Source: Melastoma dodecandrum
Taxonomy: Eukaryota > Streptophyta > Magnoliopsida > Myrtales > Melastomataceae
Direction of reading: 5' to 3'
DNA length: 64,000 nucleotides
NCBI GenBank assembly: GCA_029817715.1
Contig: JARUPY010000607.1
Coordinates: 6,324,001-6,388,000 of the forward strand
This document shows positions 29,854 to 42,651 of this stretch, in pieces. Numbering within the stretch: the stretch's first letter is position 1; every line of letters begins with the position of its first letter. The notes beneath the pieces are model-generated. The model saw nothing but the letters and a program-made list of their open reading frames with translations. It was not told the origin of the DNA and did not search any database. Both the position numbers and the translations under genes were made by a program.

Positions 29854-31779
29854 TGTTGGCCCATTGATTGTGGTTAAGAGGAGGGGTGAATTAATATTTT
29901 CGCTCAAATAGAACTTTCTCGACAAACTCACAAAACCTTTACAGCGGAAGACTTAGCCTCTGTGATTTATAGAAGCTTAAAGACAAATCAGAACACAATG
30001 TTTTATAGAGGTTCGGTGAATACACTTACATCCACTTTCGGCCGCTTTCACTAATAACTTGTAAGTAATGATTACAGTGTAGAGGTAGAACCTTCTGTGG
30101 TAAAAGAAAACAATTCTTTTAACCACAGGGCGGTAAGAGTTTACGCAATGCGAGAAACTTTCTTACTGAGTTTGGGATGCGTCTTGGTCGAATCACAAGA
30201 AAATCAACCAGACTTAGTGAGCCCAGAACCCTGGCTGGAAGCTTCAGCCTTCTGTGACGCAGTAGCGGGCCGTCCTTTCTATGGATTTGTGATCAAGCTC
30301 GATGGCTCTATCTCCACGTGTTCGGACGTCGTCTGATGGGCTTCTCTTTTTGTACTTTCGATATAACCTGCAAAATAAGGAAAATAATCGTCTACAGGAG
30401 GCTGCAGTCCCTCACCACTTGCTCTTCCAACGGATTCTTTCTCATGGACCTGCTGTACGCCAATTCGACGTTACAGACAGCCACCAACGCCTACGGAGTG
30501 GCTTCACCAGTGCACACCTGCTGCAAACAAACAGATAACCAAATAACCAACTACAGAAGGTTGTAAGTCCCTTATCGCTTATGCCTGCTACGGACTCCTT
30601 CTCTCCGACCAACTCTGTACGTCGACTCGCCAACCAACAACCCTTCTCCCCAGGCCCTGTTGCACACAGTCCGACGTTACGAACAGTGTTCCGGTCGAGT
30701 CCCTTGGATCCGTAACCATCGGCGTCTCCGGAGCGGCTTCACCAACGCTTAACCCATTGTAGTCACCTCTTGCGAGAACGCTCGCCTGGAGACTCCATCC
30801 TGCACACTCAACATACACGTTAAAACACCATAATAATGTTGCTAAAGTGCCAAGACTTACCACCATACTTTAATTAAACCATATGAATTATTTTTTAGTT
30901 TTTCTTTTATACATCGGATCCGTCCTTCTGTTATTAAGGAAATTTATTATTCTAAAATTAAATTACGACCAGATACATTCCCATAATGCATAAATCATTT
31001 GGGAACCATATCTGATTGATTTTGCATCAATCGGATTATCCAATCTCAAGATATTGCATTACAGAAGGTTGGAGCCAGATTCAATCAACAACCTCCTAAA
31101 GTTGAAAAGAAAAAATATTTTATTCCCAACCTGAGAAATCTAATCATGGGCTCGTGCACATATCCGTTAGAGACTATCCAAAATTATTTTTGTGCTAATT
31201 GGACATTTCAGTCCCACGATAGATCACTACAGAAGGTTCGGCCATAATACACAATCAACCTTCTATTGATAGAAATGATCAATCATTTATTTTCAAAATG
31301 GAATAATTCGTTCCAGATAAGTTTGTCATTGTAACTGGACGAAATTCATGTGAATTGTTTAATTGGAAGTGATTTCTAAAAAACGTTATCTCTCACATAA
31401 GGTTAGATATAAATTTCCAAAATTGACAAGATAATTTCCTTGATTAGGAAAAATATCTTATTTTTGACTTTCAGTGATTTGTCTTACCAGATATTTATTT
31501 TAATATTAATTCAAATATTTTTTATAAGAATATTTCTCTTTTGAATTAATAAATTAATTAAGATAATTAGTAATTAATTAATTATTAAAATATCTAATTA
31601 TAGAATTATTTTCTAATCACGTTATTTGATCTGAAATGACCATTGGAGGATGTAGAAAATATTTTCATGATATTTTTCCTTTACGAGGAAGCATATCATC
31701 GTTACATGAGGTTACAGCTTCTGTAAAGTCAGAGCAGGTCAAACCTACTATGTGACTCATCATCAAAACCATATCAACA
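29854..31779 (-). repeat. Solo LTR with perfect 5-bp target duplication
   Basis: Edges are TGTTGGCCCA (29,854) and ATATCAACA (31,779), so TGTTG/CAACA ends. Both flanks are TAAGA (29,849-29,853 and 31,780-31,784). It carries the family words AAGAGGAGGGGTGAATTAAT near the start and CATCATCAAAACCA at the end, which give a minus orientation. No gag, pol or PBS adjoins it. An internal diverged duplication (about 30,395-30,530 against 30,550-30,760) is visible. Confidence 0.85.
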
Positions 31780-32003
31780 TAAGATAATTAATAATTAATA
31801 ATTTATTAAAATATCTAATTATGGAAATATTTTATAATTGCATAATTTAATATGAAATGATCATTAAAGGTACAAAACACTTTCATGATATTTTTCCTAT
31901 TTTAGTAAGGATATCCTAATTACAAAAGTTTCAGAAACGGTTAGCTCAACTTTTGTAAATTCATAGTAAGTGAATATACGACTCATCATCAAAACCATAT
32001 CAA
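31780..32003 (-). repeat. Older Sirevirus-type LTR, part 2
   Basis: About 224 bases repeat the last 220 bases of the solo LTR (31,560-31,779) with divergence: AAGATAATTA, TATTAAAATATCTAATTATG, TTTTCATGATATTTTTCC-like and ACTCATCATCAAAACCATAT. It continues the interrupted LTR of 29,000-29,853 and ends near 32,003. Confidence 0.7.
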
Positions 32004-33544
32004 AAAATTTAAATACATTTTTAATAATTACTCAATCTTACATTCATCCTTCTAAATGAAATTATCGGGTGGACCCTACTTTTACTCATTTATACCGTAG
32101 TCGCTGCACAACTAACACGCTCCACGTTTACCATGACAGCGGACGAAACAACCGATTTGACATATCATAACAGTCGGTCGTCCCAACAACGATAGCCACT
32201 AGAAAGAAGAAATAAGTATTATTTTTTTTTTCACCGAGGACGACGAGGACGGGATAACTGCTTGCTGGAGGGTTAGTTGTTGGTTTAGGATTGAATCACA
32301 AGTCTCATTAGACTGTTCTTGTCGATCCAACAACCAATGTCGATTGTTTTGTCCTCGTCCTGGACTCCGATTTGTGATCACGGTTGAGATTGCTTTTGTT
32401 TCCTCCCATGTAAGACTCGGGATAAGAAAGAGGATAATCTTTGTGTGATGATGATGCATCATGCTCCGTGCCAGCTTCCATTACTGATCTCACTTAACCG
32501 CAGACTAAAAATGATGTAAGAACTAAGCATTAGATAATCATAGGAAGCATTATATTACAAATGAGATAAATCAAGTAAAAATAGAAATTTAAAAAAGTAT
32601 GGGAAAGATTTGATCATTTGGTCAAAGTAAAAAGGAATGTTTTAGTTTGATCGAATAATTAATGGATAATGACAGATGGGTTTCTTTTCTTGTAACTTAA
32701 AAAGTAGCTAGAACAGTTAAAAGGCATGAAATGGTTAAAGGAAATACGAAAACAAACATTGTTCCATTTAACAATTAAATAATAATAATAATAAAGAGAA
32801 AATATAAAATCATAAACCGTTAGAAGATGCATATCACATCCCTCAAGTCTAGAGAGTTGACCTTTTGGTATACGATACACAGGACTTTTTGCGTTTCATT
32901 AATTACTAAATAATTAATGGCATTATTTTATAAGGTTGTTACTTTGCTTATTAAAAAAGACTAAGATTCCATTTCCCTTTCGCAGCACCCACTTCTTATT
33001 TCACTGTCGTGAATACATTAAATAAAATAATTCGAATTACTGATATTTGACGTAAACATAATTAGCATAACGAAGTATTTCACGTGCTAATAATTTTATA
33101 GATCACATTTACAAAAAAAAAAAAAAATCAATGAATTAGGTGTAATTTAATAATCTAAAATTTTACCCATCCAATTTCATGTCCTTGTGGATCCGTATGA
33201 TTGCATCCGTGAATCTTAATAAAGCTTCACTTTAAAATATAAGCTTAAGTCACAAGATAAATGTTTTTCAAATCAAATCGTAAATTAGATCAGTTTTCAT
33301 GACTAGGAAATGTGAACTCGTCATTTAAGTACACATTTATTTATTATATAATAATGTTGATTTATTTTGGTATTAAGTTCAGGTTGTAATTAATTACATG
33401 GAATAATTTCTATGCTTGGATGAATAAATATTAGTTCGAGAAGAGAAAGAAAGGCTATCTTAGGAAATAATAAGAAGTTCCTCCTTGATCAATCCTTATT
33501 TAACCAGAAATCCGTCATGACCCATCATTACAAAGTGAAACTCA
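32004..33544. other. Intergenic, no gene recognised
   Basis: AT-rich DNA. Short open frames near 32,200-32,490 have no recognisable family, and no splice-joined gene was found. A run of about 15 A bases lies near 33,113-33,127. The last part is expected to hold the 3' untranslated region of the gene that ends at 33,545. Confidence 0.6.
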
Positions 33545-35141
33545 CTACAACAGGGAAACAAACTTAATCAGCACCAGTACAGCATTCTGAGACGCCAAGG
33601 CCGTGAATTCCGAGGCCTCATTTGAAAGGGCCGATCCTCCACCAGCTAGATCCGACAGCGACCTGAAGGCAATGAAAGGCACCCTCAGCTCCTGACAGAT
33701 GAGGGCAACGGCCGCAGTCTCCATGTCGACCGCCGACACGTTGAACTTCGTGTGAAGGAAAGTCCTGTACGCACTGTTGTCAAGGAACACGTTCGCGCTC
33801 ACCGCCCTGTCGACCATCGCCACAACCGGTGCCCTCGGCAGGCACAATGTCGAGTTCACGCATTGCTCCAGCTTCAATCCCTAAAAGCAGCCCTCACAAG
33901 AAAACAAGTCATTTATAAAGGTACCATTTGTTTGCAACGTCTTAGAATTAATTATTCCATTAGTCTACCTTGACTTTCTGGGAGACCGACAAGTAGTGCG
34001 GGTCGACGTGGACCCAGAAAGCATGCTGTCGCTGCTCGGGCGTGCCATCCACCGGGAACACTTCCTCCGGTTGGTACCAGATGTTGTTGAGGAGGTTCTC
34101 TTGGATGTAACCATCCTTGGTGTGGTTTACATTGAAGCTGGAAATGTTGAGGTAGCCGATCTTCCTGGTGTAGTCCCCATTCGATTCCAAGGATAGTTCT
34201 TGATTCGGTCCATCTCCAAATCTCTATCGTTTTTTTTTTTAACAAAGTAAACAAGCCCCACATTACTTTAACACATACACACACATATATTTATTTATAT
34301 AAAGAAATGTCCTCAAGAGAAATGCTTGTGTATAAACCAAGGGAGTAACCTACCAAAACATTTGACATATTAATGCACGCCGAAAGAGTGACGTATGAAA
34401 AGAACATTGGGCATATTTTTAGGGTGGGGGTCGAAATTAACATGTTGAAACCTGCCAATACCAAAGGCCAGAATGAGCCCAATAACGAGGGATAGTGACA
34501 TCCCCAATTTCCAAATCTGGGCTTGCATTCCCCGCAATCCCGTAATGCAATACTCCTTCCACCTTGAACAGCGTCACCAGCAACTCTGTTGTTACTCCTG
34601 CATTTAACTTCATTAAACATAAAAGTAATGAGACACACGATGTGATAAGTTTTGTACCCGTAAAGATGAAAATAAACTCTTAGATTTCGTTTGGTGTCAT
34701 TGTTACCATGCTTAGTCCCGTCATGACGATGATGATCTTCTTGTTCTCCAACCTTCCAAATCGAAACCTCCTTCCTTCAGGCCACGGCCAGCAAGGAAAC
34801 CCCAGATAAGTAAGGATCGGCAAGTTGTACACACTATCGAACTGTGCTGTGATTTTGCTCGTGCGATGGACTTATCTGAGTCAATTAGAAACTTTACCAG
34901 AGATGTCCAAGTGAGGAAGCGACTCGTCCACGGTGAAGCTTGAGGATTGGAGGAGAGGACTCATCTCAAAGGAATTGGGGACGACTATTCCCAGGTATGG
35001 ACCTTGTTCGTTCACCCTCTGGAGCGTATCGGAGACAGAACTCGACAGCTCCCCCCGAGCAAAGGTGGTGGCCCAACCGCAGATCAGGACAACCATCAAC
35101 AGTAATTCTGCCGGCGCCTCAGCCATCGCGCGTTGGCCCAT
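33545..35141 (-). CDS. Bark storage protein A-like (nucleoside phosphorylase fold), 5 exons
   Basis: Exons on the minus strand: 35,141-34,898; 34,774-34,707; 34,607-34,452; 34,223-33,969; 33,880-33,545. All introns are GT-AG and all joins keep frame, giving 352 residues (347 if the second ATG, 35,126, is used). A hydrophobic segment near residues 10-29 (LLLMVVLICGWA) is a likely signal peptide. The PNP_UDP fold is shown by GRRFRFG after exon 1, HYGIAGNA (about 125-132), GDVTIPRYW (139-147), VDMETAA (292-298) and SDLAGG (317-322). The Met-Glu that contacts ribose and the catalytic-position Asp are kept, so enzyme activity is possible. Family members accumulate in poplar bark as vegetative storage proteins; cytosolic relatives cleave methylthioadenosine. 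Substrate here is unknown. Confidence 0.9.
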
Positions 35142-35939
35142 ACCAAAAGTTTGTGGATACCTCTAATAATATATCCAGGGAAGTTGTGTAGGCATGCTAT
35201 GATGATATATGGATGTACAAGCCAGAATTTATAGAGGCGCCACCAAGTGCGAAATTTCTTCAAACTCATAAAAAAATAACTAATTGTGTTTTGCTTCTTC
35301 AAGTCTTATCACACAAGCAAGTAATTGACTTGACCAATTCGGTTAATCCTTTTGCATGCATTTCCCACTCAAATAAGTTTCAATTTGAAGAGTGCGAGTC
35401 TCTTCGAATTGTTCCTTCGTATATTAACTCGATTTTTCACCCGAAATTTAATAAAACTGAGATACAACATTACTTGCCCCAAAACCCATTGTAAACATGG
35501 CAATGGCATTCGAACAACCCCTTCAGGCATAATTATCAACTTCCGACCTTTCTTTTCCCATATTTCCCACATGAATTTCAAAAACACTTTCAAAATCGAA
35601 ATCTCCCCGAGCTTCTTCATCTATGATCAAGGCATTAAACTCGTACTATGCATTTACTTTTGTTCTTTGGACATTTCCTCCTCTAGTGGCAGCGACTTTT
35701 CATATTTGGGTGGAGAAAAATAAGAGCAAAGACTTTGGAAAGGACACTCCCGTGGGGAAAGGACAGGATCACGGACTACTTTCACGACATGGCGAACAGT
35801 TTGTGGCATACAAAGTGGGATCAAAATTTAGAGGACGGAAGAACAAACGTGGCTAGAATGTTATTTTACCCCACGACGTAGATAATTCACATCCGGCGTG
35901 TCAGGTAAGATGTTCTTTTCTTCACACTCGTCTTCCTAA

Positions 35940-36060
35940 ACGTTTTCTCGTTCGAATGTGGTCCGTAATTTTGTCGGTGGATATAAAATTCCACGTTCTT
36001 CTTCCTTTCTTTTCGTTCCACCTCAAAATGTTTGTTCCCGTTGGATTTCTCCACGAGAAG
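35940..36060. repeat. Diverged dispersed repeat, second copy at about 38,045-38,150
   Basis: Shared words in order: ACG(T)TTTTC, TGTGGTCC, TTTTGTCGG, AAATTCCAC and TTGGATTT(T/C)TCCAC. The two copies are in the same orientation, about 2.1 kb apart, and neither is coding. Confidence 0.55.
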
Positions 36061-36207
36061 GAAATGGTTTTAATGGTCCCATCACAGGCGCCAGTGGAAA
36101 TATTTTCTGAAAAGAAAATGGGAATACATTGAAAGAAAAAGGAAATGAAAAAGACAAATGTCCCTTGGCATAGAAATCGTCGCAATTTTGTTAAAAGGAG
36201 AATAATT

Positions 36208-36229
36208 ATATATATATATATATATATTT
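36208..36229. repeat. TA dinucleotide microsatellite
   Basis: About eleven TA units in a row. Confidence 0.9.
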
Positions 36230-38546
36230 TAGAAATGAATGTCTGAAATTTTATTTTTTTAGTTTAAACAACTTCGAGTTGTATCATAAGACTTCATTCT
36301 CAAGCTGGATTAGTTGGAGGACTTAGACAAAAAGCATCATTACACTGGCAAATACATAAATAAGTGTAGAAGAGTTTGTACCAAGGACGATATTATTTTT
36401 CACCACGTGGCAACCTTTCTAATATTATTCTCGTAATCACATAAATAATCGCGGTTGACATCATCAAAATCGGCAATTTGATGTGGGCAAAATGTAATGT
36501 ATTATTAGGATAAAATTATTATTATTATTTTATCTTAGCGGCATCTTGTCCCAGTAAGAACGAAAGTTGCTGCTTCCAATATTTATGTGTCTTCTTAAAT
36601 GTCAGACTTGTGAACAAATTAATAAATTGACGGCGACCCCCTTGCAGTTTATCAGGAGCACGAACGAGAGACACGACATGTCTTGCTATTATTATACACA
36701 GTCGTTGACATCTTAAATCCAGGCTCCATGTAGATGTTTAAGAGCTCGAGTTCGATCACTTTCTTCGTGATTACTTACCAATAAAATATTACGAAATTAA
36801 ATTATAAGAAATACAAATCAAAGTCTTCTTCGTGTCGGCCTCATCAAATCATACCACTTCCAACATGTGATGTCATTACTCTGACTAATCCTTCTAAATG
36901 ATTAAGAGTTTCTTACACTAGGGATAATAAAAAAAAGTCGAGGTGGGATATGATATCTTAGTTTTTGGGCTGCATCAATTAATATTTTTACAAACGCAAA
37001 AGTAGGCGCAAATATTGAAGCAACTTATGAGTATGTGTATGTTTGTGCGTGCGTGTTTGGGACTAAGTAATTAATGGCTGTAGTGGAACAACCGACAATA
37101 AAAGAAAATAACGGGCAGTAACATATCTCCAAATATAGAATCTGCTCTATTTATCCAATAAATGAGTAGATTTGAAGAAATTACCATCCTACTTAAGTAG
37201 CTAGGAATAAAAACAAACGACGACTGACCAAAAAAATAATAAGAATAATACTCTTAGCGAAAACGCTATTTTCTAAGAAAGTCTAAATAATCATTCTCTA
37301 GAGTGGTTGATGTAGAATTAAAAAAATGATTGATTTTGGTCACTAATTATTTTATTAAAAATTATAATTGTTTTATTAGGGTGAAAACTACGGAGGATCC
37401 CTAAAAATAACTTAATCAATTCCTATAATTCCATATACCAGAATAAATAAAATGATTCTACTAAGGTTTTGGGAAACAAAATAAGACAAACAGATTTTTT
37501 CGTTTGTTGAGTAAAATTAAAAATGAAAAGATAGAGTGCTCTAGAAACAATTCGATGATGTACTCTTCTTACATAAACTAAAGGACTCGTTAACAATTTA
37601 TTCGAAACTACTCGTTTCGTTTTATCTTTGTTTGGAATTTTTTTTCTTAACAAAAAATAAACATAATATTTTCTACTCTGTAATTTAGTCCTAAACAACG
37701 ATTTATCCTAAGCGGGTTTGAAGTGAATTTAACCATACCAAGTAAGCTTAGAAAGTGTTTCCTAGTTGTCTTTTACGTTAACTTTCGTACAACTCTGGTA
37801 CTTATAAGAATAACATCGATGAATAAATTTTTTTAAAAATATCTGACCATCTTTTGCTCCGCGTTCCATTATATTTTATGATTGATTGATGACAATCGAC
37901 AATTATTGTATTTTCAAATGGTCTGGACTAAAGTTTATATATATTAAGCTCGTAATCATTCCTTATTAGCCTTGTGGTAGGATGGTTTTTCCTTTGATTA
38001 CATATGTCGCATTTAACTAATACTAAAGATAAATAACAAAAACAATTTCCCACGTCTTTTCCTGTCGAGTGTGGTCCATACTTTTGTCGGGAAACTAAAT
38101 TCCACAATATTTTTACCTTCATCCATTTTTACATTGGATTTTTCCACCATGGAGAATCTCATCTTCGAAAGTTACTTCGTCCGATAGTTATGGTGAGTTA
38201 AGAGATGACAAGCATGTCCAAAATGCAAAAATATCCTCCAAAACGATACAATTCAACATTATTAAATGAATCTGATTAGTTGAAGTTGAATATATTGATA
38301 AGGCATACGAGTTCCATTTCTTGAATTAATCTTTGCACTACTAGGGGAATTCAAAGTTTGCCAAATACAATAAACGAATCTTGCCGAAAGTTAAAAGATA
38401 TAATTATATCGAAGCTTTTTTTACTTCCTTTTCGTATAACATATAACAGCAGCACAACCTTTTACGTTCATATTTCTCCTACTCTTCAATACCGTCAGTA
38501 TATTTCGATTCTATCATTTTCAACTAGTAAAATGCTTATATATATG

Positions 38547-39253
38547 TGAAGGGATGTAACACGAACTAACACACCACGCAATTCGTCGAATGACTTCTTT
38601 AAGGCAAGAATAGAATTCTCACAGCGGAAATAAACAATCGAAAACAAGAAACAACACCGTGACTTAACATGGAAACCTCCTCAATGTGAGGAGAAACCAC
38701 GGTCCGAGGCACCACCAAAACTTCCACTAAATCAACAAAGAAGTGGGTACACAAGTGTTCTTCTCTAGCCACCAACAACCAGCACATAACCCTTCTTCCC
38801 TACTCAGTGTAACATCAAGAACTCATCTTGGTAATCATATGCTTAACAACACAAAAAGATGAAAGAGCTGAAATCAAGAACTCCGAATCTGGAAGTCTTG
38901 GAAACGTGATGTAATCACAAGCTAGAAGGCTTAAATAGAAATCTCCACCGTTCATAATATAGAAACTCAAGTCAGAAATAATCTTTTAAAATTTCACAAA
39001 GTTCCAACGGTGCGATCGGCTGCAACACCTGGTTAAGTGAACATCACGTAGGCTGAAACTAGGCTGCGGCGGAATCCGGGTTTGCTTCTCTTGTTCGGCC
39101 ATCTCTCCTCACTCTTGCTACGTTTTTTCTTGTCTTGTGTCATTTGAAAAAAAACCTAGATGACTCCTTAAAGTGATGGTGGGCTTCAGGCTTCATTTGT
39201 GTAAGGTACACGGGTTTAGGCCGCTCTAACAAATAGGAGAGAACAACCCAACA
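38547..39253 (-). repeat. 3' LTR of the complete copia element
   Basis: Edges are TGAAGGGATG and CAACCCAACA. It is followed on the right by the polypurine tract. Confidence 0.9.
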
Positions 39254-39268
39254 AATCTCCCCCTCTCG
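39254..39268 (-). other. Polypurine tract
   Basis: Minus strand reads CGAGAGGGGGAGATT directly against the 3' LTR edge. Confidence 0.8.
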
Positions 39269-39289
39269 ACTATGTGGAAGAGCTCGCCG

Positions 39290-42200
39290 AAATACCGGCG
39301 ACTTGACGACAAGCCATAATTCTTTCTCTAGAAAGCGCCTTCGTCATCATATCCGAGCCATTATCATCAGTATGAATCTTCTCAATGTGCACCAGCTTAG
39401 AATTTACAACATCTCCAATCCAATGCTATCTCATATATATGCTTCGACTTCGCATGAAAAGTTGAATTCTTCGCAAGATATATGGCACTTTGATTATCAC
39501 AAAAGAGAACATATCGTTCTTGATTTAATCTAAGCTCTTGAAGAAAGTTCTTCATCCACAATAGTTCTTTGCACGCTTCTGTGGCAACAATGAATTCCGC
39601 CTCGGTAGTAGATAGTGCAACACATTTCTAAAGCCTTGATTGCCAAGAAACGGCTCCCCGTGCAAAAGTAATCAAATAACCCGATGTCGACTTACGAGTA
39701 TTACTCCAGCCATATCTGCATCTGCATAGCCAATCAACTTTGGGTCACTATCTCCGAAACATATACCATAGTTTGCGGTGCTACGCAAATACCTCATTAT
39801 CCATTTCACCACATTCCAATGCTCTTTTCCAGGATTAGATAAGAATCAGCTCACCACGCTAACATCATGCGCTATATCAAGTCTCGTGCACACCATCGCA
39901 TACATCAAACTACCAACAACAGAACTATACGGAACCTTCTGCATGTACTGCCTATGCTCATCAAAAGAAAGACAATGATCGCGACTCAACTTAACTCCAA
40001 AAGGAAAGGGGGAACTTACTGCTTTAGCATTTTCAATATTCAACATTTCCAACACTTTGTGAATATACTTCTCTTGCGATAAGAAGATCTTCTTCTAGTA
40101 ACTCTCATGGCGAGAATCTGTTCTACAGAACCTAGGTCTTTCATAGCAAAAGACTTGTTCAATTGTTTGTTCAACTGATTAATGCGTGAGATATTCATGC
40201 CAACAAGAAGCATATCATCCACATATAATAGGAGAATAATGAAGTCATCATCACCAAACCTCTGAAAGAAGACACAATGGCCTGTATTGGTTCTGGTGTA
40301 GCCATGCTCTCCCATAAAGGACTCAAATTTCATATACCATTGTCTTGGGGCTTGTTTCAAACCGTAGAGACTTTTGTTGAGCTTGCACACAAAATCTTCT
40401 TTTCCTTTTTCTATGAAACCTTGAGGTCGTTCTGTGTAAATCTCTTCATGCAAGTCACCATGAAGAAAGGCTGTCTTGACATTCATTTGTTCAAACTCCA
40501 AGTCGAGGTTGGCAGCTAAACCCATCACAACTCGAATGGATGACATCTTCACAACCGGAGAGAAAATCTCATCAAAATCAACTCATTTCCTCTGACTGAA
40601 GCCCTTTACTACCAGTCTTGCTTTGTATCATGGCTGAGAGTTGTGTTCATGCTTTATCCTGAATATCCACCTGTTCTTCAGAGCACGCTTACCCTTAGGC
40701 AACTTCACCAATTCATAGGTATCATTATCATGAAGTGATTTCATCTCATCATCCATGGCACGAACCCATTCTATCTTTTGCTCACTCTCAATGGCTTCCT
40801 CAAAATATTCGGGCTCTCCCCCATCAGTCAACAGAATATACTCGTTAACTGGATACCTGGTAGATGGTTGTCGTTCTCTCAACGACCTTCTGAGTGACAT
40901 ATCACTTGGAGCTTCAGTAGTTGGTAAATCCTCAACAACTTCGGTTTCAATCTCATCTGTCTCACGCTCATCATTTCACTCTGCGATGGAATTGACATAG
41001 GAGGAACAATACTCATATCCAAGTTCTCACTTCTAGAAACAGAAGAAGATTTCACCTTGTCAATGTTCTCTATAGTCCGATCCTTTGCAAAAACTGTATC
41101 TCGACTTCGAACAAGCTTCTTTGAGATAGGATCATAAAATCTGTAGCCAAACTCATCCTGACCATATCCGATAAAAACACACTGCTTTGACTTCAAATTA
41201 AGCTTACTTCTCTCATCACTTGGAATTTGTACAAAAGCTTTGCATCCAAAGACTTTCAAGTGATCATAAGAGGGATCCTTACCACTCCAAACTCGATTTG
41301 GAACATCAAACTTCAAGGGAACACACGGTGTAAGATTTAACACATGAACAACAGTGTTAAGAGCTTCTCCCTAGAAAGACTTCGGGAACTTGGCATGTGA
41401 AAGTAGACATCTTACTCGTTCGACGAGTGTTCTGTTCATCCTTTATGCTAACCCATTAAATTGAGGTGTCTTGGGTGTCGTCTTTTGATGTCGAATGTCC
41501 TGCTGTGTACAATACTCATCAAATGCCCCCAAATACTCACCTCCATTATCTGATCGAATGCACTTGAGCTTTCTTTCAGTTTCCCTCTCAACTGAAATAT
41601 GAAACTGTTTGAACACATCTATAACTTGGCTCTTATGCTTTAAGGTATAAAGCCAAGTCTTTCTCGAATGATCATCAATGAAAGTGACAAAATAAAGAGA
41701 TCCGCCCATAGTCTGAGTCTTCATAGGACCACATAAATCAGAATGCACCAAGTCAAGAATATTTTCTTTTCTACCCGACGATGAAGACTTAAACGATACT
41801 CGATTCTGCTTCCCTGCCAAACAATGATCACACCTCTGCAAGGTGGCATTCTTCAAACTAGATAAGACATTCTTTCTACCTAAGATAGAAAGACCTTTCT
41901 CACTGATATGACCAAGCCTTTTATGCCACAACTCAGATATAGCCACATTTTCTACCACATTGACGACATGATTCGCAATCTTAGCATGCAACATATATAA
42001 ACCCGAAGATCTCTCACCTCTGGCCACAATCATCGAACCTTTGGTAAGCTTCCATCTTCCATTTGCAAAGGTACTACAATAACCATCATCATCTAGCTTT
42101 CCAGTCAAAATCAAGTTCAACCTGATGTCTGGGACATGCTTTACATCTTTCATAATCAACTTAGAACCAATACTAGTCTCCAAGCTTATATCACCAATGC

Positions 42201-42651
42201 CAACAACATTTGCCTCACCATCATTTCCCATCTTCATAGAACCAAAACTACCTAGTGTGTAAGAAGTGAAGAAATCCTTCCGAGAGGTAGTATGAGTAGG
42301 AGCACCACTGTCAATCACCCAACTGGTCTTGTGGCTAGTCAAATTATCCACATCACAATCATAGACAATCAGAAAATCTTTAATGGTAGTGGCAACTCGT
42401 TCTGCATCACTATTTTCACCTGACTTCTTGTTTTTACCCTTCTCTTTATATCTTTGCTTATTCTCCTTCTTCAATAGCCGACAGAAAGGCTTGATATGTC
42501 CCTTCTTACCATAATGATGACATTCAACATCTGCAAACTTTCCTCGAGACTTACTTCTGCCATTACCATTCCTACTCTTCGGTCCACGGCTATCTTCTCC
42601 CCCGTGACTCGGTAACCAGAATATCTGATTTCGAAGAAGAATTAGAATCAA
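39290..42651 (-). pseudogene. Copia pol: zinc knuckle, protease, integrase, RT, RNase H
   Basis: The first long frame (42,651-41,443) holds a knuckle, then the protease site VIDSGAPTHTT, then the integrase zinc region (LWHKRLGHISEKGL...CDHCLAGKQ). The integrase core follows (HSDLCGPM; FIDDHSRKTW; RSDNGGEYLG). A stop at 41,443 and a frame change precede the integrase C-terminal piece (41,343-40,879; DHLKVFGCKAFVQIP). RT lies at 40,900-40,040 with MNVKTAFLHGDL, SLYGLKQAPRQWY and LLYVDDMLLVG. RNase H is decayed (about 40,055-39,290). The knuckle reads CHHYGKKGHIKPFC, so its second Cys is Tyr. Confidence 0.8.

Larger units (their letters stand above)
35142..38546. other. Intergenic, no gene recognised
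   Basis: AT-rich DNA between the storage-protein-like gene and a copia element. It holds a TA dinucleotide run (about 36,208-36,229) and a diverged pair of repeats (35,940-36,060 and 38,045-38,150), and no convincing coding frame. The first few hundred bases should contain the promoter of the gene ending at 35,141; no clear TATA box was assigned. Confidence 0.6.

Noticed and set aside
32199..32493. Minus-strand frames of 61-87 codons
   Set aside because: Low-complexity ends (His run, Ser run), no homology recognised and no partner exons found.
36539..36640. Similarity to 54,315-54,400 (CGGCATCTTG...CCAGTA and a following AT-rich stretch)
   Set aside because: Only about 20 bases agree well and the rest could be chance in AT-rich DNA.
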